A stretch of 64,000 nucleotides of DNA from Saccharothrix sp. HUAS TT1 (GCF_040744945.1 NZ_CP160453.1:2046001-2110000), one strand, 5' to 3'; shown: positions 48,698-57,427, counted from the first letter of the stretch. Numbers and translations: made by a program. The notes: generated from the letters alone by a model not told the origin.

Positions 48698-50092
48698 ATG
48701 CGGGGTCTGTGGACGACGGATCGGGTCAGGGCGGCCGAGGAGCGCGTCATGGCGGTCGTGCCGCCGGGCGCGCTGATGCGCCGGGCGGCGTTCGGCGTGG
48801 CGGTCGTCGCGGCGGAGCTGCTGACGGGCCGGCGGCGGGTCGGACTGCTCGTCGGGGCGGGGAACAACGGTGGCGACGCGCTGTGGGCGGGGTACTACCT
48901 GCGCAAGCGCGGCGTGACCGTGACCGCCGTTCTGCTGACACCTGATCGGGCGCACGCCGAGGGGCTGGCCGCGTTCCGCCGCGTCGGCGGGCGGGTGGTC
49001 CCGAGGCTCGGCGACGTCGACCTGGTGATCGACGGGATCGTGGGGCTGTCCGCGCGCGGGCCGCTGCGACCGGACGCCGCCGAGCACGTGGCGCACCTGG
49101 ACGCGCCCGTGCTGTCGGTGGACCTGCCCAGCGGCGTCGACCCGGACACCGGCGCGGTCCCCGGACCGGCCGTGCGGGCGCACACCACCGTGACGTTCGG
49201 CTGCCTGAAGCCGGTGCACGCGCTGGCCGACTGCGGCGACGTGCGGCTGGTCGACATCGGGATCGGCGGCGAGCTGCACGGGCCCGACCTGCTCGAACTG
49301 GAGCTCGCCGACGTCGGCGCGGCGTGGCCGGTGCCCGGTCCGGGGGACGACAAGTACACCCAGGGCGTGACGGGCGTCGCCGCCGGTTCGGCGACCTACC
49401 CCGGTGCGGCGGTGCTGGCGACCGGTGCGGCGCTGCTGTCGACGTCCGGCCTGGTCCGGTACGCGGGCGCGGCGGCGGAGGACGTCCGGGCGCGGTGGCC
49501 GGAGGCGATCTGCACCGGTTCGATCACCGACGCCGGTCGGGTGCAGGCGTGGGTCGTCGGTCCCGGCCTGGGCACGGGCCTGGGGTCGGAGGCCGTGCTG
49601 CGGACCGTGCTGGAGGCGGGCGTGCCGGTGTGCGCGGACGCCGACGCGATCACCATGCTGGCCAACAACCCGGACCTGTGGGACGCCCGCGACCCCGACA
49701 CCCCGCTCGTGCTGACACCGCACGACCGCGAGTACGAGCGCCTGGCCGGCCCGGTGGGCGTCGACCGGGTCGCCGCCGCCCGCAGGCTGTCCGAGCGCTT
49801 CAACGCCGTCGTCCTGCTCAAGGGCCACGCCACCGTCATCGCCGGCCCCGACGGCCGCGTGCTGGTCAACCGCGCCGGCTCCTCGTGGGCCGCCACCGCG
49901 GGCTCCGGCGACGTCCTCTCCGGCGTCCTGGGCTCCCTCCTCGCCGCCGGCCTGGACCCGGTCCTCGCCGCCGCCTGCGCCGCCAAGCTCCACGCCCTCG
50001 CCGCCACCCTCGCCGCCGACGGCGCCCCGATCCCCGCCACCTCCCTCCTCTCCGCCATCCCCACCGCCATCCGCACCACCCGCCACCCCTGA
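48698..50092 (+). CDS. nnr: bifunctional NAD(P)HX epimerase / dehydratase
   Basis: 464 residues that repair hydrated NAD(P)H. The N-terminal YjeF_N epimerase domain (about 1-210) has 'GAGNNGGDAL' (53-62) and 'VDLPSGVDPDTG'. The C-terminal ribokinase-like dehydratase (about 225-464) has 'PGPGDDKYTQG', 'LTPHDREYERL', 'LLKGHATVI' and the catalytic Asp405 in 'AGSGDVLSGVLG'. ATG 48698 starts 15 bases after the glmS stop, so it is probably in the glmS operon. The 3' end of the gene is unusually C-rich. A large inverted repeat separates it from alr. Confidence 0.95.
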   Translation: MRGLWTTDRVRAAEERVMAVVPPGALMRRAAFGVAVVAAELLTGRRRVGLLVGAGNNGGDALWAGYYLRKRGVTVTAVLLTPDRAHAEGLAAFRRVGGRVVPRLGDVDLVIDGIVGLSARGPLRPDAAEHVAHLDAPVLSVDLPSGVDPDTGAVPGPAVRAHTTVTFGCLKPVHALADCGDVRLVDIGIGGELHGPDLLELELADVGAAWPVPGPGDDKYTQGVTGVAAGSATYPGAAVLATGAALLSTSGLVRYAGAAAEDVRARWPEAICTGSITDAGRVQAWVVGPGLGTGLGSEAVLRTVLEAGVPVCADADAITMLANNPDLWDARDPDTPLVLTPHDREYERLAGPVGVDRVAAARRLSERFNAVVLLKGHATVIAGPDGRVLVNRAGSSWAATAGSGDVLSGVLGSLLAAGLDPVLAAACAAKLHALAATLAADGAPIPATSLLSAIPTAIRTTRHP

Positions 50093-50098
50093 CCCCCG

Positions 50099-50278
50099 CG
50101 AGTCGAACCCCCACGTCCCGCGTGTCCTACGTTCCCGACCACCGTGTCCTACGTTCAGGACCCCCGAGTTCAACATTCAGGACATGTCTGGCCGCCCTGA
50201 GCGTTGAACTCGGGGGTCGCGAACGTAGGACACGGTGGTCCTGGGCGTAGGACACGCGGGACATGAGTGTTCGACTCG
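50099..50278. repeat. 180-base inverted repeat with 82-base arms
   Basis: Arms 50099-50180 and 50197-50278 are imperfect reverse complements around a 16-base loop. Recognisable blocks in the left arm are cgagtcgaac, cgcgtgtcctacgttc, ccaccgtgtcctacgttc and cccccgagttcaac; each returns inverted on the right. The words gtcctacgttc and gagttgaacgctcagga also occur at 57339-57427. It is non-coding, lies between nnr and alr, and would form a very long hairpin in RNA or cruciform in DNA. Confidence 0.9.
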
Positions 50279-50308
50279 GGCGATCGGGGTGGGTGGGGTT
50301 GTGTCAAC

Positions 50309-51433
50309 ATGGACGGCGTTATGGCTGCTCCTCGCGCTGAGGTCGTGATCGACCTCGACAGACTCCGGCACAACGTCGCGTACCTGGACGGCTTGGCGCC
50401 GAACGCCGACACGATGGCCGTCGTCAAGGCCGACGCGTACGGGCACGGCGCGGTGCAGGTGGCCAGGGCGGCCGTCGAAGCGGGCGCGACCTGGCTCGGC
50501 TCCTGCTCGCTCGCCGAGGCGCTGACCCTGCGCGCGGCCGGGTTGACGGTGCCGATCCTGGCCTGGCTCGACCCGCCCGGCACGGACTACGCGCCCGGCG
50601 TCGAGCAGGGCGTCGACCTGTCCGCCTCCTCGCCCGCCCAGCTGGACGACATCGCGGCGGCGGCCGCCCGGGTGGGCCGGGCGGCCAGGGTGCACCTCAA
50701 GATCGACACCGGGCTGTCCCGCAACGGCTGCCCCGCCGCGGACTGGCCCGAGCTGGTCGAGCGGGCCGCCAAGACCCCCAACGTCGAAGTTCACTCGATC
50801 TGGTCACACCTGGCCGTCGCCGACGAGATCGGCCACCGCGCCACCGACGCCCAGGCCGAGCGCTTCGACGACGCCTACCGCGAAGCCCTCGCCGCCGGCC
50901 TCGACCCGCGCAGGCACATCGCCAACTCCGCCGCCCTCCTCACCCGCCCCGACCTGCACCTGGACCTGGTCCGGCCGGGCATCGCGATCTACGGCCTCAA
51001 CCCCGTCCCGGCGCCCGCCGACCTGCGCCCGGTGATGGCGTTCCGCTCGACGGTCGCCCTCACCAAGCGCATCCCGGCCGGCGAGTCCGTCTCCTACGGC
51101 CTGAGCTGGACCGCGAAGACCGACACGACGCTGGCCCTGGTGCCCGTCGGTTACGCCGACGGCGTGCCGCGCAGCCTGTCGAACCGGATGCACGTGCTGC
51201 TGGCCGGCCGCCGCCGCCCGGTCGTCGGCCGGGTCTGCATGGACCAGGTCGTGGTGGACTGCGGCGACGACGCGATCGCCGAGGGCGCCGAGGTCGTGCT
51301 GTTCGGCGCCGGCGAGCACGGCGAGCCGACGGCCCGCGAGTGGGCCGACACCACCGGCACCATCGACTACGAGATCGTCACCGGCATGTACCGACCGCGT
51401 GTCACCCGGACGTACGTCGGGGCACGTCCGTGA
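50309..51433 (+). CDS. alr: alanine racemase
   Basis: 374-residue PLP enzyme making D-alanine for peptidoglycan. PLP Lys40 is in 'MAVVKADAYGHGAVQ', and the second catalytic Tyr263 is in 'SVSYGLSW'. The substrate motifs 'KIDTGLSRNG', 'RPGIAIYG' and 'GRVCMDQ' are also present. ATG 50309 is used; ATG 50321 is an alternative and neither has a strong ribosome binding site. It starts 30 bases after the large inverted repeat. Its stop overlaps the next gene as GTGA. Confidence 0.95.
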   Translation: MDGVMAAPRAEVVIDLDRLRHNVAYLDGLAPNADTMAVVKADAYGHGAVQVARAAVEAGATWLGSCSLAEALTLRAAGLTVPILAWLDPPGTDYAPGVEQGVDLSASSPAQLDDIAAAAARVGRAARVHLKIDTGLSRNGCPAADWPELVERAAKTPNVEVHSIWSHLAVADEIGHRATDAQAERFDDAYREALAAGLDPRRHIANSAALLTRPDLHLDLVRPGIAIYGLNPVPAPADLRPVMAFRSTVALTKRIPAGESVSYGLSWTAKTDTTLALVPVGYADGVPRSLSNRMHVLLAGRRRPVVGRVCMDQVVVDCGDDAIAEGAEVVLFGAGEHGEPTAREWADTTGTIDYEIVTGMYRPRVTRTYVGARP

Positions 51434-52533
51434 ACACGGTCTGGAAGGCCGTCGGCTGGGCAGGGGGCGTCCTCGGCGCCGCCGCGACCGGTGTCGCGGT
51501 CGGCCTGGCGGCCAACCAGAAGAAGGTCTCGCACGACCGCGAAGCGGCCGACCCGCTCGCCGACGAACGCCTGGGCCGCCTCACCCCGACCCGCGAGTCC
51601 ACGGTCGCCGCGGACGACGGCGTGCCGCTGTCGGTCGAGGAGGTCGACCCGGAGGACGGCGGGAAGCCCGAGGTCACGGTCGTCCTCGTGCACGGCTTCG
51701 CGCTCGACCGCCGCTCCTGGCACTTCCAGCGCCGCGACCTGGCCCGCCTCACCGAGCCGCGGGTCCGCCAGGTGGTCTACGACCAGCGCAGCCACGGCCG
51801 CTCCGGCCGGTCCACCGCCCAGGGCAGCACGATCGACCAGTGCGCCGGCGACCTGGACGCGGTCATCCGCTCGATGGCGCCCTCCGGCCCACTGGTGCTG
51901 GTCGGCCACTCCATGGGCGGCATGACGATCATGGCGCTGGCCGAGCAGCGGCCGGAGCTGTTCGCCGAACGGGTGCGCGGCGTCGCGCTCGTCGGCACGG
52001 CGGCGGGCGCGGTCGGCGGCGCGGGCCTGCCGAAGTCGGTGCTGTCCCGGCACAACCCGGTGACGCTGGGCATCGGCCGGCTCGCGGGCCTGCAGCCGGG
52101 TCTGGTGGAGTGGGTCCGGCGGCGGGCGTCGACGCTCACGTGGAGCGGCATCCGGGCGCTGGCGTTCGGCTCCGGCCCGGTCAGCCCGTCGCTGGTGGAC
52201 CTGATGGAGCAGATGATCAACAGCACCACCGTGCAGGTGCTCACCGAGTTCCTGGAAACCCTCGGCACGCACAACCGCTACAAGGCGCTGGCCGGTCTGC
52301 GGCACTGCGAGGTGCTGGTGATCAGCGGCGACGCGGACCGGCTGACGCCGTTCTCGCACGCCGAGCGGATGGCCGAGGAGATGCCGCACGGCGAACTGGT
52401 CCGCGTGCCCGGCGCGGGCCACATGCTCATGTTGGAACAACCCGACCTGGTCACCGGGCACCTGGTCGGTCTGGTTCGGCGCAGTGCCGCCGAACGGTCG
52501 GAAAGCGGGCGGCAGTGGTGGCGACGAGCGTGA
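51430..52533 (+). CDS. membrane-anchored alpha/beta hydrolase
   Basis: 367 residues from GTG 51430, which overlaps the alr stop as GTGA. An N-terminal hydrophobic helix (about 4-27, 'VWKAVGWAGGVLGAAATG') could be an anchor. The hydrolase domain has 'VVLVHGFALDRRSW', the nucleophile in 'VLVGHSMGGMTIM', Asp in 'ISGDADRLTPF' and His in 'PGAGHMLMLEQP'. Substrate is unknown. The alr-hydrolase-tsaE order is, as I recall, common in actinomycetes. The stop overlaps the tsaE start. Confidence 0.85.
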   Translation: MNTVWKAVGWAGGVLGAAATGVAVGLAANQKKVSHDREAADPLADERLGRLTPTRESTVAADDGVPLSVEEVDPEDGGKPEVTVVLVHGFALDRRSWHFQRRDLARLTEPRVRQVVYDQRSHGRSGRSTAQGSTIDQCAGDLDAVIRSMAPSGPLVLVGHSMGGMTIMALAEQRPELFAERVRGVALVGTAAGAVGGAGLPKSVLSRHNPVTLGIGRLAGLQPGLVEWVRRRASTLTWSGIRALAFGSGPVSPSLVDLMEQMINSTTVQVLTEFLETLGTHNRYKALAGLRHCEVLVISGDADRLTPFSHAERMAEEMPHGELVRVPGAGHMLMLEQPDLVTGHLVGLVRRSAAERSESGRQWWRRA

Positions 52534-52988
52534 GCGTGACGCTCCCCGAGGTGCGCGACACCGAGGAGTTCGGGCGCAGGCTGGGTGGCGTGGTGCGGGG
52601 CGGTGACCTGGTGCTGCTGTCCGGGCCGCTGGGCGCGGGCAAGACGGCGCTGGTGCGCGGGCTGGCCGCGGGCCTGGGCGTGGCGGGCCGGGTCAGCTCG
52701 CCGACGTTCGTGATCGCCAGGGTGCACGACCCCGCGCCGGACGGCCGCGGCGTGCCGCTGGTGCACGTGGACGCGTACCGGCTCGGCGGGCACCTGGACG
52801 AGCTGGACGACCTGGACCTGGACACCGACCTGGTGGACGCGGTGGTGGCCGTCGAGTGGGGTGAGGGCGCGGCCGAGCGGCTGTCCGAGGACCACCTGCT
52901 GATCCGGCTGGAGCGGCGGGACGACGACGTGCGGGTCGCGCACCTGCACCCGCACGGCGCCTGGGTCGACCGCGAGCTACCGGTCTGA
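52530..52988 (+). CDS. tsaE: tRNA threonylcarbamoyladenosine biosynthesis ATPase TsaE
   Basis: 152-residue P-loop ATPase of the TsaBDE complex that makes t6A37 in tRNA. The P-loop is SGPLGAGKT (31-39), followed by 'VSSPTFVIARVH', 'VHVDAYRLGG' and 'VAVEWGEGAAERL'. GTG 52530 overlaps the hydrolase stop as GTGA; GTGs at 52515 and 52518 are alternatives. Partner genes tsaB and tsaD lie about 2 kb right, separated by the leftward matB-trx-merR group. Confidence 0.93.
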   Translation: MSVTLPEVRDTEEFGRRLGGVVRGGDLVLLSGPLGAGKTALVRGLAAGLGVAGRVSSPTFVIARVHDPAPDGRGVPLVHVDAYRLGGHLDELDDLDLDTDLVDAVVAVEWGEGAAERLSEDHLLIRLERRDDDVRVAHLHPHGAWVDRELPV

Positions 52989-53062
52989 GGTCCCGCGCAC
53001 GACGCCCGGCCGGGTCCGGGCCCGGTCGAGCCGCGCCCCGCAGCCCGGCCGGCCCGGCGGGT

Positions 53063-54388
53063 TCACCGCAGTTCCCGCTTGAGCACCTTGCCCATGTCGT
53101 TGCGCGGCAACGCGTCCACGTACCGGACCACCCGCGGCCGCTTGTGCGGGGACAGCAGCCGGGCCACGTGGTCGCTCAGCACCTCGGGCGCGGGCGGCTC
53201 GCCCTCGGCGACGACCCACGCCACCACCCGTTCGCCCAGGTCGTCGTCCGGTTCGCCGGTCACCGCGACCTCGGCCACCGCCGGGTGCTCCAGCAGGGCG
53301 TTCTCGATCTCGCCCGCGCCGATCTTGTAGCCGCCGCTCTTGATCAGGTCCGTGGCGCGGCGGCCGACGATCCGCACGTACCCGTCCGGCTCGACCACGG
53401 CCAGGTCGCCGGTGCGGAACCAGCCGTCGCGGAACGCCTCGCGGGTGGCGTCCGGCCGGTTCAGGTACTCCAGGAACAGGTTCGGCCCGCGCACCTCGAT
53501 CTCGCCCGGCTCGTCGCCGACCACCCGCAGCTCGACCCCGTCCAGCGGCGGTCCGACCGCGCCCGGCCTGCGGTCGCCGTCGGCGCGGACGCTGGTGTTC
53601 ATCAGCGTCTCGGTCATCCCGTACCGCTCGACCACGCGCTGGCCGGTCAGCCGCTCGATGCGCTCGTGCACGGACGCGGGCAGCGCCGCCGAGCCGGACA
53701 CCAGCAGCCGGGCCCGCCCGAACGCCGCCGCGTGCTCGGGGGCGGCCGCGATCCGGTGGTACATGGTCGGGACGCCGAACACCATCGTGCCGCCGGCCAG
53801 CAACGCCTCGGCGGCGCCTGCCACGCTGAACGACCCGAGGTGGTGCGCGGTCCCGCCGCGCCGCAGCGGCCCGAGCACCCCGACGCCCAGGCCGTGCACG
53901 TGGAACAGCGGCAGGCCGTGCACCACCACGTCGTCCTCGGTCCACGCCCAGGCCGCGGCCAGCGCGTCGAGGTTGGTCGCGAGCGCGCGCCGGGGCAGCA
54001 CCACGCCCTTGGGCGGTCCGGTCGTGCCGCTCGTGTAGACGATCAGCGCGGGCGCCTCGCCGTCCGGCTCGGGCAGGTCGACGGGCGGCCCGGACGGCAG
54101 CTCGTCGTCCACCACGAGGTCCGGCTCGCTGTCGCCGAGGATGTGCGCGAGCTCCCGCTCGCCGACCTTGGGGTTGAGCGGCACCACCGGCACGCCGGCC
54201 AGCAACGCCCCGACGACGACCACGCACGTCTCGGGCGTCGACCGCGCCCACACCGCCACCCGCCGCCTGCCCACCAGCCCGCAGGCCACCTGGCGCGCTT
54301 CGCGGGCCAGCTGCTCGTACGTCAGCTCGCGCTCGGGGAACCGCAGGGCAACCTTGGACGACGGCGAGGCCAGCGCTGGCAGCAGCAT
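53063..54388 (-). CDS. matB: malonyl/methylmalonyl-CoA synthetase (MatB-like)
   Basis: 441-residue ANL-family ligase that activates malonate or methylmalonate with ATP and CoA, supplying extender units. The ATP motif is 'TSGTTGPPKG' (119-128), with 'GLPLFHVHGLGVG', 'VERYGMTETLMNTS', 'GWFRTGDLAV' and 'DLIKSGGYKIGAGEIEN', and catalytic Lys434 in 'RNDMGKVLKREL'. These are the same patches as in Streptomyces coelicolor MatB, recalled from memory, so the specific call is better than a generic acyl-CoA ligase. It is convergent with tsaE and stands alone upstream of the thioredoxin gene's end (34 bases). Confidence 0.85.
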   Translation of the reverse strand: MLLPALASPSSKVALRFPERELTYEQLAREARQVACGLVGRRRVAVWARSTPETCVVVVGALLAGVPVVPLNPKVGERELAHILGDSEPDLVVDDELPSGPPVDLPEPDGEAPALIVYTSGTTGPPKGVVLPRRALATNLDALAAAWAWTEDDVVVHGLPLFHVHGLGVGVLGPLRRGGTAHHLGSFSVAGAAEALLAGGTMVFGVPTMYHRIAAAPEHAAAFGRARLLVSGSAALPASVHERIERLTGQRVVERYGMTETLMNTSVRADGDRRPGAVGPPLDGVELRVVGDEPGEIEVRGPNLFLEYLNRPDATREAFRDGWFRTGDLAVVEPDGYVRIVGRRATDLIKSGGYKIGAGEIENALLEHPAVAEVAVTGEPDDDLGERVVAWVVAEGEPPAPEVLSDHVARLLSPHKRPRVVRYVDALPRNDMGKVLKRELR

Positions 54389-54422
54389 CCACCAACAGTG
54401 GCCTCATCCGCCGCCGCACGCA

Positions 54423-54728
54423 TCACAAGTGTGGTTCGAGCCACGCCAACAGGTGGATCTTCGGCCGCGCGCCCGCGGTCTGTGCCACCAGTTCGCCGTC
54501 CTTGTACAGCTGGAGCGTCGGCGCGGACATGATCCGCTGGTCGCGCGCCGTGCGCGGGCTCGCGTCCGTGTCCACCTTCACCACGGTCAGGTCGTCCCGC
54601 TCGCGGTCGATCTCGGCCAGCACCGGCTCCAACACCCGGCACGGCCCGCACCAGTCGGCCCCGAACTCCACCAGGACGGCGCCCGTCCCCACGGCCTCGG
54701 TGAACTCGTCGTCGGTCAACGTCCGCAC
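54423..54728 (-). CDS. thioredoxin
   Basis: 101-residue thioredoxin fold with the redox site Cys27-Gly-Pro-Cys30 in 'VEFGADWCGPCRVLEP', the cis-Pro loop 'MSAPTLQLYKDG' and an amphipathic C-terminal helix. GTG 54728 has GAGGAG 8 bases upstream. Its start lies inside the 3' end of the merR gene (13-base overlap in another frame), so the two are translated together. It is probably a dedicated output of the MerR regulator in redox or thiol stress. Confidence 0.92.
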   Translation of the reverse strand: MRTLTDDEFTEAVGTGAVLVEFGADWCGPCRVLEPVLAEIDRERDDLTVVKVDTDASPRTARDQRIMSAPTLQLYKDGELVAQTAGARPKIHLLAWLEPHL

Positions 54729-55087
54729 GGCCTGCTCCTCTGCTCGGCTTCTTCCAGTTGCGCGCGCACCCGGTCGCGGACCGCCTGGAGCCGGGTGACG
54801 CAGGCGTCCAGCTCGGCGAGCTTGCGCCGGTACACCTCGACCGACGCCGGGCAGGCGTCGCCGGTGGTGTGGCCGTCGCGCAGGCACTCGACGAACGGGC
54901 GGGTGTCCTCCAGGGCGAACCCGATGCCGGTGAGCGAGCGGATCTCGTCCACCAGGCGCAGGTCGGCCTCGTCGTACTCCCGCTGCCCGTTCGCGCCGCG
55001 TCGCGCGGTCAGCAGCCCCAGGGACTCGTAGTAGCGCAGCGCCCGGGTCGTCGTCCCACCCCGGCGTGCCAGTTCTCCGATGCGCAC
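54716..55087 (-). CDS. MerR family transcriptional regulator, cysteine-containing
   Basis: 123 residues. The N-terminal winged helix 'MRIGELARRGGTTTRALRYY' is the MerR signature, followed by a wing and a long dimerisation helix. Cys68 ('VECLRDGH'), Cys79 ('GDACPAS'), Cys96 ('LDACVTRL') and Cys121 could sense thiol oxidation or metal. GTG 55087 with GGAGG 9 bases upstream is chosen over the longer frame. It overlaps and is co-transcribed with thioredoxin. A perfect 16-base palindrome lies 17 bases upstream of its start, a likely autoregulatory operator. Confidence 0.9.
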   Translation of the reverse strand: MRIGELARRGGTTTRALRYYESLGLLTARRGANGQREYDEADLRLVDEIRSLTGIGFALEDTRPFVECLRDGHTTGDACPASVEVYRRKLAELDACVTRLQAVRDRVRAQLEEAEQRSRPCGR

Positions 55088-55104
55088 GGTGCCGATCCTC
55101 CGAC

Positions 55105-55120
55105 TTGACGTCGACGTCAA
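55105..55120. promoter_or_regulatory. 16-base perfect palindrome, probable MerR operator
   Basis: TTGACGTCGACGTCAA is fully self-complementary and lies between divergent merR and tsaB. MerR proteins bind such dyads between -35 and -10. It also contains TTGACG on both strands, which could serve as a -35. Confidence 0.65.
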
Positions 55121-55145
55121 CACAAGTGTGGTTCACGCCACCCGA

Positions 55146-55151
55146 TACCCT
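55146..55151 (+). promoter_or_regulatory. tsaB -10 element
   Basis: TACCCT (TANNNT) ends 8 bases before the tsaB GTG at 55160. With no ribosome binding site in between, the tsaB-rimI-tsaD message may be leaderless. Confidence 0.4.
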
Positions 55152-55159
55152 TCACAGTT

Positions 55160-55834
55160 GTGCTAGCGCTCGCCTTGGACACCGCGACCCCCGCCGTCAC
55201 GGCCGGTGTGGTGGAACTGACGCCCGACTCGCCGCCGCGCCTGCTCGCCCAGCGGGTGACGGTGAACTCGAAGGCGCACGGCGAGCTGCTGACCCCGCAC
55301 CTCCAGGAGGCGCTGGCCGAGGCCGGTCACCGGCTGGCCGACCTGGACGCGATCGTCTGCGGCTCGGGCCCCGGGCCGTTCACCGGCCTGCGCGTCGGCC
55401 TGGTCACCGCCGCGGCCCTCGGCCAGGCGCTCAACCGGCCCGTCTACCCGGTGCCGACCCCGGACGCGATCGCGCTGGACGCCGCCACCGGCCGGCCGCT
55501 GCTGGTGGCCACCGACGCGCGGCGCAAGGAGGTGTACTGGGCGGCCTACGACGCGGCCGGCCGGCGCACCGACGGGCCGCACGTGGACCGGCCCGCCGAC
55601 CTGCTCGCCAAGCTGCCCGCGGTCGTCGACGCGACGGGCGAGGGCGCCGAGCTGTACGCCGACGTGCTCGGCCTGCCGCTGGTCCAGGCGCGCTACCCGT
55701 CGCCGGTGTCGCTGGTCGCGGTGGCGGCCGACGAGCTGCTGGCCGGGGCGCGACCGGCCGCGCTCACCCCCCTCTACCTGCGCCGACCCGACGCCGTCGA
55801 GCCGGTGGGCCGCAAGCGGGTGACCAAGGCGTGA
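55160..55834 (+). CDS. tsaB: tRNA threonylcarbamoyladenosine biosynthesis protein TsaB
   Basis: 224-residue ASKHA-fold scaffold that dimerises with TsaD in t6A synthesis. It has 'MLALALDTATPAVTAGVV', 'SKAHGELLTPHL' and the interface motif 'GSGPGPFTGLRVGLVTA'; the metal-binding His residues of TsaD are absent, as expected. GTG 55160 may start a leaderless transcript. Its stop overlaps rimI as GTGA. Confidence 0.94.
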   Translation: MLALALDTATPAVTAGVVELTPDSPPRLLAQRVTVNSKAHGELLTPHLQEALAEAGHRLADLDAIVCGSGPGPFTGLRVGLVTAAALGQALNRPVYPVPTPDAIALDAATGRPLLVATDARRKEVYWAAYDAAGRRTDGPHVDRPADLLAKLPAVVDATGEGAELYADVLGLPLVQARYPSPVSLVAVAADELLAGARPAALTPLYLRRPDAVEPVGRKRVTKA

Positions 55835-56289
55835 GCCCCCGCACCGCGACGATCGCGCCGCTGCGCCACGAGGACGCGGCCCGGTGCGCGGAGATCGAGC
55901 AGGCGCTGTTCCCCGGTGACGACCCGTGGAGCGAGAACGCGTTCCGCAGCGAGCTGGACAACGGCAACTTCTACGTCGGCGCGTACTCCGACGGCGCCCT
56001 GATCGGGTACGCGGGCCTCGGCCTGACCGACTTCGAGGCCAGCGTGCACACCATCGCCGTGGTGGCCGACCACCAGGGCGCCGGCATCGGCCGGACGCTG
56101 CTGCGGGCGCTGCTCGCCAAGGCCGACGAGGCCGGCCTCCCGGTGTTCCTGGAGGTCCGCACGGACAACGCGCGGGCCATCGACCTCTACCTGGCGCACG
56201 GCTTCGAGCACCTGGGCGTGCGCCGCCGCTACTACCAGCCGTCGGGCGCCGACGCGTACACGATGGGAAGGCCCGCGAACCGTGACTGA
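55831..56289 (+). CDS. rimI: ribosomal protein S18-alanine N-acetyltransferase
   Basis: 152-residue GNAT acetyltransferase. The acetyl-CoA loop is '[11 protein letters not shown]' (about 81-91), with '[20 protein letters not shown]' and the C-terminal '[17 protein letters not shown]' typical of RimI. It acetylates the N-terminus of S18 in E. coli; the target is not fixed in actinobacteria. It overlaps tsaB by 4 bases and tsaD by 8 bases, the standard tsaB-rimI-tsaD order. Confidence 0.93.
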   Translation: MSPRTATIAPLRHEDAARCAEIEQALFPGDDPWSENAFRSELDNGNFYVGAYSDGALIGYAGLGLTDFEASVHTIAVVADHQGAGIGRTLLRALLAKADEAGLPVFLEVRTDNARAIDLYLAHGFEHLGVRRRYYQPSGADAYTMGRPANRD

Positions 56290-57334
56290 CCGGCTCATCC
56301 TCGGTATCGAGAGCTCGTGCGACGAGACCGGCGTCGGCATCGTCCGGCTCGGCCCGGACGGGGCGGTGGAACTGCTGGCCGACGAGGTGGCGTCCAGCGT
56401 CGAGGAGCACGCCCGCTTCGGCGGCGTCGTGCCCGAGGTCGCGTCCCGGGCGCACCTGGAGGCGATGGTCCCGACCATGCGCCGGGCGGTGGAGAAGGCC
56501 GGGATCGAGCTGCGCGACGTGCACTCGATCGCGGTCACCGCGGGTCCGGGCCTGGCGGGCGCGCTGCTGGTCGGCGTGTCGGCGGCCAAGGCGTACGCGG
56601 CGGCGCTGGACAAGCCGCTCTACGGCGTCAACCACCTCGCCGGGCACGTCGCCGCGGACACCCTCCAGCACGGTCCGCTGCCCGAGCGGTGCCTGGCGCT
56701 GCTGGTGTCCGGCGGCCACTCGCAGCTGCTGCTGGTCGAGGGGCTGGCGGAGCGGATCACCGAGCTGGGGTCCACCGTGGACGACGCGGCGGGCGAGGCG
56801 TACGACAAGGTGGCCCGGCTGCTCGACCTGCCCTACCCGGGCGGTCCGCCGATCGACAAGCTGGCCAAGCAGGGCAACGGCTGCGCGATCGCGTTCCCGC
56901 GCGGGCTGACCGGGCCGCGCGACTCGAAGTACGACTTCTCGTTCTCCGGCCTGAAGACGTCGGTCGCCCGGTGGGTGGAGAAGCAGGAGCGGGCGGGCGA
57001 GGAGATCCCGCTGGCCGACGTGGCCGCGTCGTTCCAGGAGGCGGTGGCCGACGTGCTGACCGCCAAGGCGATCCGGGCGTGCAAGGACCTCGGCGTGGAC
57101 ACCCTGGTGATCTCCGGTGGCGTGGCCGCGAACTCGCGGCTGTCCGGCCTGGCGGCGGAGCGCTGCGCCGAGGCGGGCATCGAGCTGCGCGTCCCGCGCC
57201 CCCGCCTGTGCACCGACAACGGCGCGATGATCGCCGCCCTCGGCGCCCACCTGGTCGCCGCCGGCGCGAAGCCGTCCGCCCTGGACCTGTCCACCACCCC
57301 CGGCCTCCCGGTGAGCACCATCCAAATCCTCTGA
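56282..57334 (+). CDS. tsaD: tRNA threonylcarbamoyltransferase TsaD
   Basis: 350-residue catalytic subunit for t6A37. The Fe/Zn site His118 and His122 lie in '[11 protein letters not shown]'. Nucleotide motifs are '[13 protein letters not shown]', '[11 protein letters not shown]' and '[14 protein letters not shown]', and the Asp of '[12 protein letters not shown]' is present. The family length matches. The GTG start lies within the end of rimI. Repeat-family sequence follows the stop. Confidence 0.96.
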   Translation: MTDRLILGIESSCDETGVGIVRLGPDGAVELLADEVASSVEEHARFGGVVPEVASRAHLEAMVPTMRRAVEKAGIELRDVHSIAVTAGPGLAGALLVGVSAAKAYAAALDKPLYGVNHLAGHVAADTLQHGPLPERCLALLVSGGHSQLLLVEGLAERITELGSTVDDAAGEAYDKVARLLDLPYPGGPPIDKLAKQGNGCAIAFPRGLTGPRDSKYDFSFSGLKTSVARWVEKQERAGEEIPLADVAASFQEAVADVLTAKAIRACKDLGVDTLVISGGVAANSRLSGLAAERCAEAGIELRVPRPRLCTDNGAMIAALGAHLVAAGAKPSALDLSTTPGLPVSTIQIL

Positions 57335-57338
57335 CCCC

Positions 57339-57427
57339 CGCGTGTCCTACCCCCAGCACGCGAGAGTCCTACGTTCGGAACGCGAGAGTCCTACGTTCGG
57401 AACACCCGAGTTGAACGCTCAGGACAC
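57339..57427. repeat. extragenic repeat cluster related to the nnr-alr inverted repeat
   Basis: Consecutive units: cgtgtcctac..., two near-identical 22-base copies of cgcgagagtcctacgttcgg at 57359-57380 and 57381-57402, then cacccgagttgaacgctcag. The words gtcctacgttc and gagttgaacgctcagga match blocks of the 50099-50278 inverted repeat. The right end runs over the stop codon of the leftward AfsR-type gene. Confidence 0.8.
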
